DNA of 64,000 nt from Actinacidiphila bryophytorum (GTDB lineage: Bacteria; Actinomycetota; Actinomycetes; Streptomycetales; Streptomycetaceae): positions 62,001-126,000 of the forward strand of contig NZ_JAFFIX010000007.1 in NCBI RefSeq assembly GCF_016916835.1. The letters run 5' to 3'. The notes under the pieces were generated by a model. That model was not told the DNA's origin, searched no databases, and saw only the letters and a program-made list of their open reading frames with translations. Of this stretch, positions 58,201 through 64,000 are shown piece by piece. The translations under genes and the position numbers were made by a program. Position 1 is the stretch's first letter. Each line of letters starts with the position of its first letter.

Positions 58201-58560
58201 TTCGGCGCCCAACGAGGCGGGAGAGCGCAGCGCGGTGTAGGTGTGGTGCGGCACCTCGCCGAAGACCCGGTCGAGCGCCGCGCGGGCTGCCTTGTCGCCG
58301 CCGGCCAGGTCCTGTGGCCGGTAATTGCCGAAGATGTCGACGCCGGTGTCGGTGTCGCCGGCCAGCCGCTGCTGGACGGCGCTCTGCACGGAGCGGTCCG
58401 CGAGCGCGGCGAGGGCCGACAGCACGGTGGCGGACAGCAGGATCGCGAGGGCCGCGGCGAGCAGTACGGCGAGGTAGTGGGTACCGCCGCGGACAGGGCC
58501 GGGCGCGGCGGGGCCGCCGGTTCTGCGGCGCGCACGCCCCGGCCGTAAGTCCGTTGCCAT
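55213..58560 (-). CDS. FtsX-domain ABC transporter permease B
   Basis: About 1115 residues. A basic N-terminus and a first helix (about 30-55: HYLAVLLAAALAILLSATVL) are followed by an extracytoplasmic domain, several middle helices with FtsX character, a second large extracytoplasmic domain and a C-terminal FtsX core (LLRAIGVRRRQLAALLWTEQ is the characteristic cytoplasmic motif). Paralogous in plan to permease A, 145 bp downstream. The first gene of the operon. ATG 58558-58560 with a GGGGGGTC site. It could export a lipid, peptide or lipoprotein; no cargo gene is adjacent. Confidence 0.82.
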   Translation of the reverse strand: MATDLRPGRARRRTGGPAAPGPVRGGTHYLAVLLAAALAILLSATVLSALAALADRSVQSAVQQRLAGDTDTGVDIFGNYRPQDLAGGDKAARAALDRVFGEVPHHTYTALRSPASLGAEYSLIRADGNLSGASSAVVALPDPAAHARLTAGSWPQATAGRPGAPLQMALSQPAAARVGLRVGDRFSLQAGPHRLAVRLTGTYRPAPGGPGVLAGLSSSSSTPDSLAVIAPGAFTAQPALAADALAAWIGAPDSSRLSLGAIGPLHDRAARFAGSDTAVSVFQGKPPAMGGVYTSSRLPDTLAALSAPMAVARAGIDIPAALLAALAAAALVLTARQLAQARAAEVALKGARGAGTGRLVAGAAGQWAVAAVPAAVAAPFLAGPLLAGLHRAGLLHGALPASGANAVGWTAALLALAVHGAAVLLPTARTAADRRAGMRLRLRGARAAAFQRAGTDVALTAVAVSGWLELRHYRSPVVGGGVSGTSVDPVLILTPVLMTAAATLLSLRLLPLAAPLIDRAARRAAGFVLPLGGWQIGRRAARHTGPALLMTLALAVGSLGVTSLAILDRGASDQAAFGVGGDLRVAPPLQTLGQVPPTAQRHDVYAALPGATAVTPVTELGVSRGEQTLTVEGVNTAAVLATQTSADTGPVPALRSDFTDRPAADLLAGLGAAVPDHGFTLPGRPNELTLTVRLSAGGKGPYVPVELTVTTEDADGLPDHLATSLPVTDGTPYTVRLPLGFTGRAPAARRYPLRVIGLGVSIRFPYERRTYHLRIDSAAAPHGALWRDLTDPVYDDAGCDPRTVDSETTANPHLCANAGTPGALFSGTFRGPAPGSVPPQWDMTLGPVAAPHQPPVPALADATLQATGEFDTGAVVALDAGDGVSIKVKIIGRITAVPGVDRSLGRLLVDSRALAAAEVASGNAPPLDDFWLLSARHGDATAAAAALRADPAAGAGTTVRQAARQIRDDPLQRGTRAALVLALVLAPAFAVIGFTLHTAMSARSRRGEFALLRAIGVRRRQLAALLWTEQLGLALLAVVLGSALGALLAAAIIPLVSVDATGAAIVPSLAVSVPWPEVGAVALGTALLIVAVVTALARVFARVDLVRVLRAGDEG

Positions 58561-58760
58561 ATGCCGACCCCCCGCGCTGCGGGCGACCGTGCGGGTGCCC
58601 GGCGGGGACGCTAGCCCCGGAGGCAGCAATCCTGCAAGGCTTTGCGGAAAAGCGGACGGAATTTTTCCGGTTCATGCAGGGTTTTTGCGCCACCCTTGCG
58701 GGAAACGCGAGGCGGCGAACCCGGCACGTATGCCCGGTGGGCCATCGGCGCCTCGCGGGT

Positions 58761-58798
58761 GCGGGTCCGGATCCGGCAGCTGCCGGATCCGGACCCGC
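58761..58798. terminator. 38-bp perfect palindrome, terminator after DUF3710
   Basis: Two 19-base arms (left starts GCGGGTCCGGATCCGG, right is its exact complement) meet with no spacer, 32 bp past the DUF3710 stop. It would form an unusually strong hairpin and could cruciform as DNA. Confidence 0.75.
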
Positions 58799-58829
58799 CG
58801 GCACCGCTCCTACCGCGCAGCGCCCGGCG

Positions 58830-59606
58830 TCAGTGCAGCTCGGTGATCTCCGGGCCGCGGCGCATCGGGTCGATGCCGTCACCGAACTTCGACGGCTCCT
58901 GCTGCTCGGCCGCACCGTCCGGCACCATCTGGGCGTCGCTCGGCAGCTTGAGCACGATCGGGTCGCGCGGCGCCATCGGGGAGTCGCCGCGGAGCACCAC
59001 GGTGTCACGGAAGACCGACTCCAGGACACCGGCGGCGGCAGGCTGCACCGCCCCCTGCCCGGAGATCACCCCGCGCAGGAACCAGCGCGGTCCGTCGCAC
59101 CCGACGAAGCGCACCAGCTGCACCCCGTTGGTGCCGTCCGGCAGCTGCACCGGCACCTGGGCACGCAGCTCCCAGCCCAGCGGTCCCTCGACCTCGTCGA
59201 CGACACCGCCCTGCTGGGTGATGCCGGAGGCGATCTCCTCGCGCACCTCGCCCCAGATCCCCTCGGACCTGGGTGCGGCGAACGCCTGGAGCTGCACGGC
59301 GCTGTCACGCAGCACCACGGTGGCCGCGACGATCGACTCGCCCGCCACCTCCACCCGCAGCTCCATGCCCTCGACCCCGGGCACGAACAGTCCGCCGAGG
59401 TCGACCCGGCCGTCGCCGGGCTCCCTGACCTCGCTGATGTCCCACGGCCCGTCGGGCCGCGGCGCGGGCGGGAGGTTGTACCGGTTGGAGTCACCGGAGT
59501 CGTCCGACTCCTCAGCGTCCTCGGCCAGCTCTTCTTCGGCCTCGACGGCCTCATCGAGCTCGTCGAGGGCGTCTTCGCGCTCCTTGCGACGACGGAACAC
59601 GGTCAC
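58830..59606 (-). CDS. DUF3710 protein
   Basis: 258 residues. A very acidic N-terminal part (about 8-42, ELDEAVEAEEELAEDAEESD) is followed by a beta-rich core (GPWDISEVREP, GLFVPGVEGMELRVEV, LQLQAFAAPRSEGIWGEVRE-like, RFVGCDGPRWFLRGVISG). The family is actinobacterial with unknown function. GTG 59604-59606 overlaps the dut stop (GTGA), with GGAAGGA upstream. Genetic linkage to dut is conserved in this lineage, as far as I recall. Confidence 0.88.
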   Translation of the reverse strand: MTVFRRRKEREDALDELDEAVEAEEELAEDAEESDDSGDSNRYNLPPAPRPDGPWDISEVREPGDGRVDLGGLFVPGVEGMELRVEVAGESIVAATVVLRDSAVQLQAFAAPRSEGIWGEVREEIASGITQQGGVVDEVEGPLGWELRAQVPVQLPDGTNGVQLVRFVGCDGPRWFLRGVISGQGAVQPAAAGVLESVFRDTVVLRGDSPMAPRDPIVLKLPSDAQMVPDGAAEQQEPSKFGDGIDPMRRGPEITELH

Positions 59607-60127
59607 TGTCCTTCCCGGTCTGCTACGACCGATGCGTATCCGTATCTGGACGTGTCAGCCGACGGCGTCTCCACCGCGGCATGACCCCCCGTGGAGCCGA
59701 AGCCCCCCGCGGCCCTGGCAGAGCCGGGCAGCTCCGCCACTTCGTGGAAGCGGACCCGCTCGACCTGCTGGACGACCAGTTGGGCGATCCGGTCGCCCCG
59801 CTCGAACCGCACGGACTCGCGCGGGTCCAGATTGACCACGATCACCTTGATCTCTCCACGGTACCCGGCATCCACCGTTCCCGGGGCATTCACCAGTGCT
59901 ACTCCGCACCGGGCGGCAAGACCGGACCGCGGGTGCACGAAGGCCGCGTAGCCGTCGGGCAGCGCGACGGAGATCCCGGTGGGCAGCACGGCCCGCTCGC
60001 CGGGTGCCAGCTCGGCGGCCTGCGTGGTGGTCAGGTCGACGCCGGCGTCCCCTGGATGCCCGTAGGAGGGCACGGGCACCGACCCGTCGAGCCGGCGCAG
60101 CAGCACGTCCACCGGGGGCCGGGTCAC
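59603..60127 (-). CDS. dut: deoxyuridine 5'-triphosphate nucleotidohydrolase
   Basis: 174 residues. All trimeric dUTPase motifs are present: DAGVDL, PRSGLA, GTVDAGYRGE, RGDRIAQLV and the C-terminal GGFGSTGGH arm. It hydrolyses dUTP to dUMP, preventing uracil in DNA and supplying dUMP for dTMP. The C-terminus carries about 20 extra residues after the arm. GTG 60125-60127 overlaps the thioesterase stop as GTGA; the same occurs with DUF3710 downstream, so all three are coupled. Confidence 0.95.
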   Translation of the reverse strand: MTRPPVDVLLRRLDGSVPVPSYGHPGDAGVDLTTTQAAELAPGERAVLPTGISVALPDGYAAFVHPRSGLAARCGVALVNAPGTVDAGYRGEIKVIVVNLDPRESVRFERGDRIAQLVVQQVERVRFHEVAELPGSARAAGGFGSTGGHAAVETPSADTSRYGYASVVADREGQ

Positions 60128-60729
60128 GGGTTCACCTCGAAGGCGCGGGCGACCTTGACCTGGTCGGGGTCCTCCATGGCGGCCCTGATCTCCTCGGGCC
60201 TGCCGTTGGCCGTGAAGTGGTCGAGCTTGACCTCGACGAAGAGCGCGTCGGCGCGGACGGCCACCGGCCCCTCGGGGCCGCCGATCCGGCCCTCGGCGCT
60301 GCTGTAGATCTTGCGGCCCGCCACCGCGGTGCAGCGGGCGGTCAGGTGCAGGGTCGCTCCGACCGGCACCGGGCGGACGAAGTCCGACTCCAGGCGCCCG
60401 GTGACCGCGATGACCCGCAGCAGCCAGCCCAGCGCGCCCAGCGTCTCGTCCAGCGCCGACACCAGCACCCCGCCGTGCGCGAGCCCGGGAGCCCCCTGGT
60501 GGGCGGGCTGCACGGTGAACTCCGCGGTCACGCTGACGCCTTCGCCCGCCCTGGCCGCCAGGTGCAGCCCGTGCGGCTGGGCATCGCCGCAGCCGAAGCA
60601 CTGGTCGTAGTGGGCGCCCAGCAGTTCGCCCGGCGCGGGGGCGTCGGGGTGCCGTACGGGCGCGGCGGCGTCTGGCGGCGGCTTGAGGCCCTGCCGCCCG
60701 TCCCCCGGGGGTGTCGTTGCTGCACTCAC
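60124..60729 (-). CDS. PaaI-family hot-dog thioesterase
   Basis: About 201 residues. After a Pro-rich N-terminus (about 1-40) there is YDQCFGCGDAQPHGLHL and the hot-dog helix GLAHGGVLVSALDETLGALG, typical of PaaI-like acyl-CoA thioesterases. The substrate is unknown. GTG 60727-60729 has TAGGGT seven bases upstream, matching the streptomycete -10 consensus, so the transcript may be leaderless. First gene of the thioesterase-dut-DUF3710 unit; divergent from DUF3093. Confidence 0.85.
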   Translation of the reverse strand: MSAATTPPGDGRQGLKPPPDAAAPVRHPDAPAPGELLGAHYDQCFGCGDAQPHGLHLAARAGEGVSVTAEFTVQPAHQGAPGLAHGGVLVSALDETLGALGWLLRVIAVTGRLESDFVRPVPVGATLHLTARCTAVAGRKIYSSAEGRIGGPEGPVAVRADALFVEVKLDHFTANGRPEEIRAAMEDPDQVKVARAFEVNP

Positions 60730-60736
60730 GCCCGAG

Positions 60737-60742
60737 ACCCTA
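60737..60742 (-). promoter_or_regulatory. -10 hexamer for a leaderless transcript
   Basis: TAGGGT on the minus strand with 7 bases before GTG at 60729. No convincing -35. Confidence 0.4.
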
Positions 60743-60808
60743 CCCTCCTGCGCTGTCCCCTCCCGCCGTGCCCGCGGCCCTCTCGGCGGCACATGGCAGT
60801 CTGGTGCC

Positions 60809-61264
60809 ATGCAGCCTTACGACGAACGGCTCACCGTCCCGCGTTCCTGGTGGTTCCTGGCCATCGCCGTGGGTGTGGCGGTGGCGCTGATCCTGCTCCC
60901 CTTCGGCCCGCTGCCGCTGCTGGCCGGCCTGGTCGGCGGCGCCGCCCTGTCCATGATGGCCGTCAGCTCCTACGGGTCGGCCCGGATCAGGGTGGTGGCC
61001 GGTTCGCTGGTCGCCGGCAAGGCGCGGATCCCGGTGGCGGCGCTGGGCGCGGCGACCGTGCTGGACCCGGAGGAGACGGTGGCCTGGCGGTCGCACAAGG
61101 CGGACCCGCGGGCCTTCATGCTGATGCGCTCGTACGTACCGACCGCGCTCAAGGTCGAGGTGACCGACCCCGCGGACCCCACGCCTTACGTGTATCTGTC
61201 GACGCGTTCGCCGCAGCGGCTCGCGGCGGCACTCGACGCGGTCAGGACCGCGGAAGCCGCCTAG
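60809..61264 (+). CDS. DUF3093 membrane protein
   Basis: 151 residues with two adjacent hydrophobic segments (about 14-31 and 33-54: SWWFLAIAVGVAVALILLP and LLAGLVGGAALSMMAVSSYG), then a soluble domain ending in YVYLSTRSPQRLAAAL. Function unknown. ATG 60809. Its stop overlaps the convergent downstream gene's stop by four bases (CTAG). Confidence 0.87.
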   Translation: MQPYDERLTVPRSWWFLAIAVGVAVALILLPFGPLPLLAGLVGGAALSMMAVSSYGSARIRVVAGSLVAGKARIPVAALGAATVLDPEETVAWRSHKADPRAFMLMRSYVPTALKVEVTDPADPTPYVYLSTRSPQRLAAALDAVRTAEAA

Positions 61265-62043
61265 ATCCCGGCGTCAGGGGCCGGGTAGGGGCCAGGTCCC
61301 GCCTCTTCCACCGGCAGCTCGGGCCAGGGGAACTGCGTCGCGCGCAGGTCGCGGCGAACCCGCTCGGCGAGTTTGCGGGTGTCGCGGCGGTTCATCACCG
61401 CGCCGACGGCCGCACCGATCATGAACGGCGTCAGGACGGGCGCATTGCGCAGCGTCCTGCGCAGCAGCCGCTGCCGCATCTCGCGCTTCATGGTGCTGCC
61501 CAGCGCGACGTTGACGGTGGACAGCTTCAGCACGTCGATACCGCGCTGCTCGGTCCAGGACCACAGATAGGCGGTGGCCCGCTCGCGGGCACCACCGGGG
61601 ACGCGCAGTCCGTAGACCTCGTGCAGCTCGGCGATCAGCTTGTACTCGATGGCCGCGACGCCGAAGGTCTCGGTCACCAGCTCCGCCGGCATGGCCGGCG
61701 GGGTGGGCAGCATCGCGGCGGCGCCGACACCGGCGCCGACCGTCATCGTGCCCTTGACCGCGGTGGCGATCAGCCGGTCCGCGATCGCTTCCGGGCCGAG
61801 CCCGGGGAACTGCCGGCGCAAGGTGGCCAGGTCCCGCACCGGGATGCGGGGTGCCACCTCGATGAGCCGCTCGGCGGCAGAGCCGATACCGGCACGTGCG
61901 GCACTGCCGCCCTTGCGGGCGCCGCCGCTCACACCGCTCACACCGTGCCTGACGCCCCGGCCGAGGCCGCGGGCGGTCATGGCCGCGAGCGAGGCCGCAC
62001 GGCCTCGCTCGGCGCCCTCACGGCCTTCCGGCGTGCCGGTCAC
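61261..62043 (-). CDS. conserved hypothetical protein, possibly EcsC-like
   Basis: 260 residues. An Arg/Gly/Ala-rich N-terminus is followed by helical regions (ERLIEVAPRIPVRDLATLRRQF, GPEAIADRLIATAVKGTMTVGAGVGAAAM) and LVTETFGVAAIEYKLIAELHEVYG, which recalls EcsC-type proteins. I am not certain. A glycine-rich hydrophobic stretch at about 95-115 and another near 215 (TPFMIGAAVGAVM) may touch membranes. GTG 62041-62043 starts 5 bp after the DUF4193 stop, so they are co-transcribed. Confidence 0.72.
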   Translation of the reverse strand: MTGTPEGREGAERGRAASLAAMTARGLGRGVRHGVSGVSGGARKGGSAARAGIGSAAERLIEVAPRIPVRDLATLRRQFPGLGPEAIADRLIATAVKGTMTVGAGVGAAAMLPTPPAMPAELVTETFGVAAIEYKLIAELHEVYGLRVPGGARERATAYLWSWTEQRGIDVLKLSTVNVALGSTMKREMRQRLLRRTLRNAPVLTPFMIGAAVGAVMNRRDTRKLAERVRRDLRATQFPWPELPVEEAGPGPYPAPDAGI

Positions 62044-62048
62044 CCTGA

Positions 62049-62348
62049 TCAGGCCGCGCAGTCGCGGCAGATCGGGTTGCCGTTCTTCTCCGAGGCGAGC
62101 TGGCTCCTGTGGTGCACCAGGAAGCAGCTCATGCAGGTGAACTCGTCCGCCTGCCGCGGCAGCACGCGGACCGACAGCTCCTCGTTGGAGAGGTCGGCGC
62201 CGGGCAGCTCCAGGGACTCGGCCTGGTCGAACTCGTCGACGTCGACCGCGGAGGTCGACTTCTCGTTCCTGCGTGCCTTCAGTTCCTCGATGCTGTCCTC
62301 GTTGACGTCATCGTCGGTCTTGCGTGGAGTGTCGTAATCCGTTGCCAT
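62049..62348 (-). CDS. DUF4193 zinc-ribbon-like protein
   Basis: 99 residues, the expected family length. An acidic N-terminal half (residues 1-55) and a C-terminal treble-clef-like motif CMSC...CRDC (about 72-97) that should bind zinc, with HHRSQLA between. Actinobacterial family; functionally uncharacterised, although the family has been linked to RNA-polymerase-binding proteins in my memory only weakly. ATG 62346-62348 follows GGGGGAGAG. Confidence 0.9.
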   Translation of the reverse strand: MATDYDTPRKTDDDVNEDSIEELKARRNEKSTSAVDVDEFDQAESLELPGADLSNEELSVRVLPRQADEFTCMSCFLVHHRSQLASEKNGNPICRDCAA

Positions 62349-62801
62349 TTTTCGCTCTCCCCCTGTGGGTGTCTGCGGTGTCTCCAGCGCACGTAACGCG
62401 CGGGAGGCCGGACTTGTGCCCGACCTGAGGCGGAGATTTTGCCTCACATCAAGGCCTGTTACTCAATCGACACCCAGCTACACCCCCGAAGGGGTGATCG
62501 CACGGGTGGCCGATCATGGTCTCCGATGGCCGGGAACCGTTCCGCCGCGGCCGCCAGTACCTGTACTTCCCGTGATCATGACCTGCGGAAACATGGATTT
62601 TCCGGTCTTTTCCCCAATGTCTTGATCACTGAGTGTAGGCGATGGGGAAATCGTGTGTGCGATCGATCACAACACATCCGGGCGCGGCACAGATCGCAGA
62701 ATTACTCGCAAAGCGAACAGTGGTCGGGCGGGCCGCCACACTCCGTGATCAGCGGCGTGACACGGTTCACACCGCACTTCGGCATCTTGCGGCCCACCTG
62801 G
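62349..62801. other. 450-bp intergenic region upstream of DUF4193
   Basis: It holds the DUF4193 promoter. The region is AT-richer than flanking genes, with several GATC-containing palindromic words (GATCATG, TGATCA, CGATCGATC). A Crp-like motif is at 62656-62671. A 61-codon plus-strand frame (62642-62827) overlaps the kinase gene end and lacks a ribosome site; it is not called. No tRNA-like fold was recognised. Confidence 0.5.
62656..62671. promoter_or_regulatory. Crp-like palindromic site
   Basis: TGTGC-GATCGA-TCACA differs at one base from the enteric Crp consensus TGTGA-N6-TCACA. It lies about 310 bp before DUF4193 and 131 bp after the kinase stop. The Streptomyces Crp consensus differs somewhat, so this is only a candidate. 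Confidence 0.35.
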
Positions 62802-64000
62802 TCAGACCGGGATCGCGACCCTCATGACCAGGCCACCGCCCTCGCGGGGCTCCGCGGTGATGACCCCGCCGTGCGCCCTGGCGACCGAGCGGGCGATGGA
62901 CAGGCCGAGGCCGACGCCCTTGTCGCTCCCGGTGCGCTCGGTGCGCAGCCGCCGGAAGGGCTCGAAGAGGTTGTCGATCTCATATGCCGGGACGACCGGT
63001 CCGGTATTCGCCACGACGATGAGCGCGTGGCCGCCCCGCACCTCGGTGCCGACCTCGACCCAGCCGTCCTTGGGCACGTTGTAGCGCACCGCGTTCTGCA
63101 CCAGATTCAGCGCGATCCGCTCCAGCAGCACACCGCTGCCCTGCACGACCGCCGCCTCCAGGGCGGCGCGCAGCTCCACGCCCTTGGCCTGCGCCTCGCC
63201 ACGGGTCTGCTCCAGCGCCTGGGAGGCCGCCTCCGCCAGGTCCACCGGCTTGCGGTCGACGATCTCGTTGTCGCTGCGGGCCAGCAGCAGCAGACCCTCC
63301 ACGAGCTGCTCGCTGCGCTCGTTGGTGGCCAGCAGGGTCTTGCCGAGCTGTTGCAGGTCGGCCGACGCCTCCGGATCGGACAGCTGGACCTCCAGCAGCG
63401 TCCGGTTGATCGCCAGCGGGGTGCGCAGCTCGTGCGAGGCGTTCGCGACGAAGCGGCGCTGGGCGTCGAAGGAGCGCTCCAGCCGGTCCAGCATCTCGTC
63501 GAAGGTGTCGGCCAGCTCCTTGAGCTCGTCGTCGGGTCCGTCCAGCTCGATCCGGCGCTTGAGGTCGGAGCCGACCACGCTGCGGGCGGTGCGGGTGATC
63601 CGCCCCAGCGGGGACAGCACCCGCCCCGCCATCACGTAGCCGAAGGCGAAGGCGACCATGGCCAGGCCGATCAGCGCCAGCAGGGAGCGTTTGAGCAGCG
63701 TGTTCAGCGCCAGGTCACGCTGGTGCCGCATGCAGGTGTTGAGCGCGGCGTTGAACTCGTCCTGGCTGGCCTGGCCGGTGGAGGGCAGCGCGGGGCAGCC
63801 GTTGTTCTGGATGTTGGCGCTGATGATCTTGAAGGGCAGCTCGCTGCCCTCCTTGATGGCCTGCGCGGCCAGCAGGTAGATGATCCACAGCAGCAGCACG
63901 CCGGCGATCAGGAACATGCCGCCGTAGAGCACGGTGAGCCGTATCCGGATGGTCGGCCGCAGCCACGGCGGCTGGCCCTCGGCGGGCTGCGGGTCCCACG
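62802..64000 (-). CDS. cutS: CutS-like sensor histidine kinase (5' end beyond window)
   Basis: About 399 residues visible, open to the window edge; residues before the GTG at 63932 (LRPTIRIRL) look native, so the true start lies outside. One membrane helix (VLYGGMFLIAGVLLLWIIYL), an extracellular loop with two Cys, a second helix (LLALIGLAMVAFAFGYVMAG), HAMP, HisKA with NASHELRTPL, N-box QNAVRYNV and G-boxes ANTGP and GVGLGLSIAR. It resembles CutS of the CutRS two-component system, known from Streptomyces. The regulator gene would lie beyond position 64000. Confidence 0.88.
   Translation of the reverse strand, partial: WDPQPAEGQPPWLRPTIRIRLTVLYGGMFLIAGVLLLWIIYLLAAQAIKEGSELPFKIISANIQNNGCPALPSTGQASQDEFNAALNTCMRHQRDLALNTLLKRSLLALIGLAMVAFAFGYVMAGRVLSPLGRITRTARSVVGSDLKRRIELDGPDDELKELADTFDEMLDRLERSFDAQRRFVANASHELRTPLAINRTLLEVQLSDPEASADLQQLGKTLLATNERSEQLVEGLLLLARSDNEIVDRKPVDLAEAASQALEQTRGEAQAKGVELRAALEAAVVQGSGVLLERIALNLVQNAVRYNVPKDGWVEVGTEVRGGHALIVVANTGPVVPAYEIDNLFEPFRRLRTERTGSDKGVGLGLSIARSVARAHGGVITAEPREGGGLVMRVAIPV

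Noticed and set aside
62642..62827. 61-codon plus-strand ORF in the gap before DUF4193
   Set aside because: No ribosome site, overlaps the end of the kinase gene on the other strand, and I recognise no family; possible but unsupported.

Overview
The window is high-GC actinobacterial chromosome and looks like Streptomyces or a close relative. The codon use is strongly GC3-biased with long antisense shadow frames. There are many GTG starts, some leaderless-looking starts, and hairpin terminators without U-tracts. Lineage-typical families are also present (DUF3093, DUF3159, DUF3710, DUF4193). The gene order from dxs through xylose/GlcNAc transport, aconitase and on to dut and a CutS-like kinase resembles, from memory, a Streptomyces coelicolor core region. 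No insertion sequence, integrase, CRISPR array, tRNA or rRNA was seen.

Layout. Positions 1-10.8 kb (minus strand) hold the N-terminal piece of a membrane protein, dxs, a xylose-type ABC transporter (xylF-xylG-xylH), a ROK regulator and an N-acetylglucosamine-type ABC transporter (ngcE-F-G). Positions 11-15.6 kb (minus) hold aconitase, a lipoprotein and an I36-like secreted protein. Positions 15.8-19.6 kb (plus) hold a methyltransferase overlapping a CorA-topology membrane protein, then a MurA homologue with an N-terminal Cro/C1 HTH. A membrane SGNH hydrolase (minus) overlaps the end of that murA. Positions 21.4-25.1 kb (plus) hold two small membrane-protein genes, then a 2-methylisoborneol-type terpene cyclase and a GPP C-methyltransferase. 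Positions 25.1-34.9 kb (minus) hold ornithine carbamoyltransferase and arginine deiminase, a bacterial Pnkp/Hen1 RNA-repair pair, a homocysteine methyltransferase with an F420-type oxidoreductase, and a MazG-like protein. An AAA-type ATPase gene (minus, 34.98-36.3 kb) follows.

Positions 36.5-40.7 kb (plus) hold a DUF1697 gene and a cluster of class II aldolase, HAD phosphatase, DhaL and DhaK that looks like ketose/dihydroxyacetone-phosphate metabolism. Positions 40.7-50.2 kb hold a TRAM-domain RNA methyltransferase and a potassium-homeostasis neighbourhood: a KimA/APC-type permease divergent from two TrkA-like RCK proteins, then DUF3159 and OB-fold genes, then KdpE and KdpD without the KdpFABC pump. 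Positions 50.4-58.6 kb (minus) hold a four-gene FtsX/MacB-like ABC export operon, one of whose ATPases carries an AbrB-like C-terminal hairpin. Positions 58.8-64 kb hold DUF3710, dut and a PaaI-like thioesterase (tightly overlapping), DUF3093, a conserved hypothetical, DUF4193 and a CutS-like histidine kinase cut by the window edge.

Most genes are housekeeping or carbon/nitrogen metabolism. The most interesting signals are: a shared ATCTC-N6-GAGAT palindrome upstream of both aconitase and the HTH-MurA gene; the HTH-MurA fusion itself; the Pnkp-Hen1 RNA-repair pair; the 2-MIB pair lacking its usual cyclic-nucleotide-binding partner and having a changed acidic motif; the methyltransferase/membrane-protein pair; DnaA-box-like sequences at 34.43 kb; and 11-bp-spaced direct repeats upstream of kdpD. 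Functions are inferred from sequence recognition only; no searches were run.
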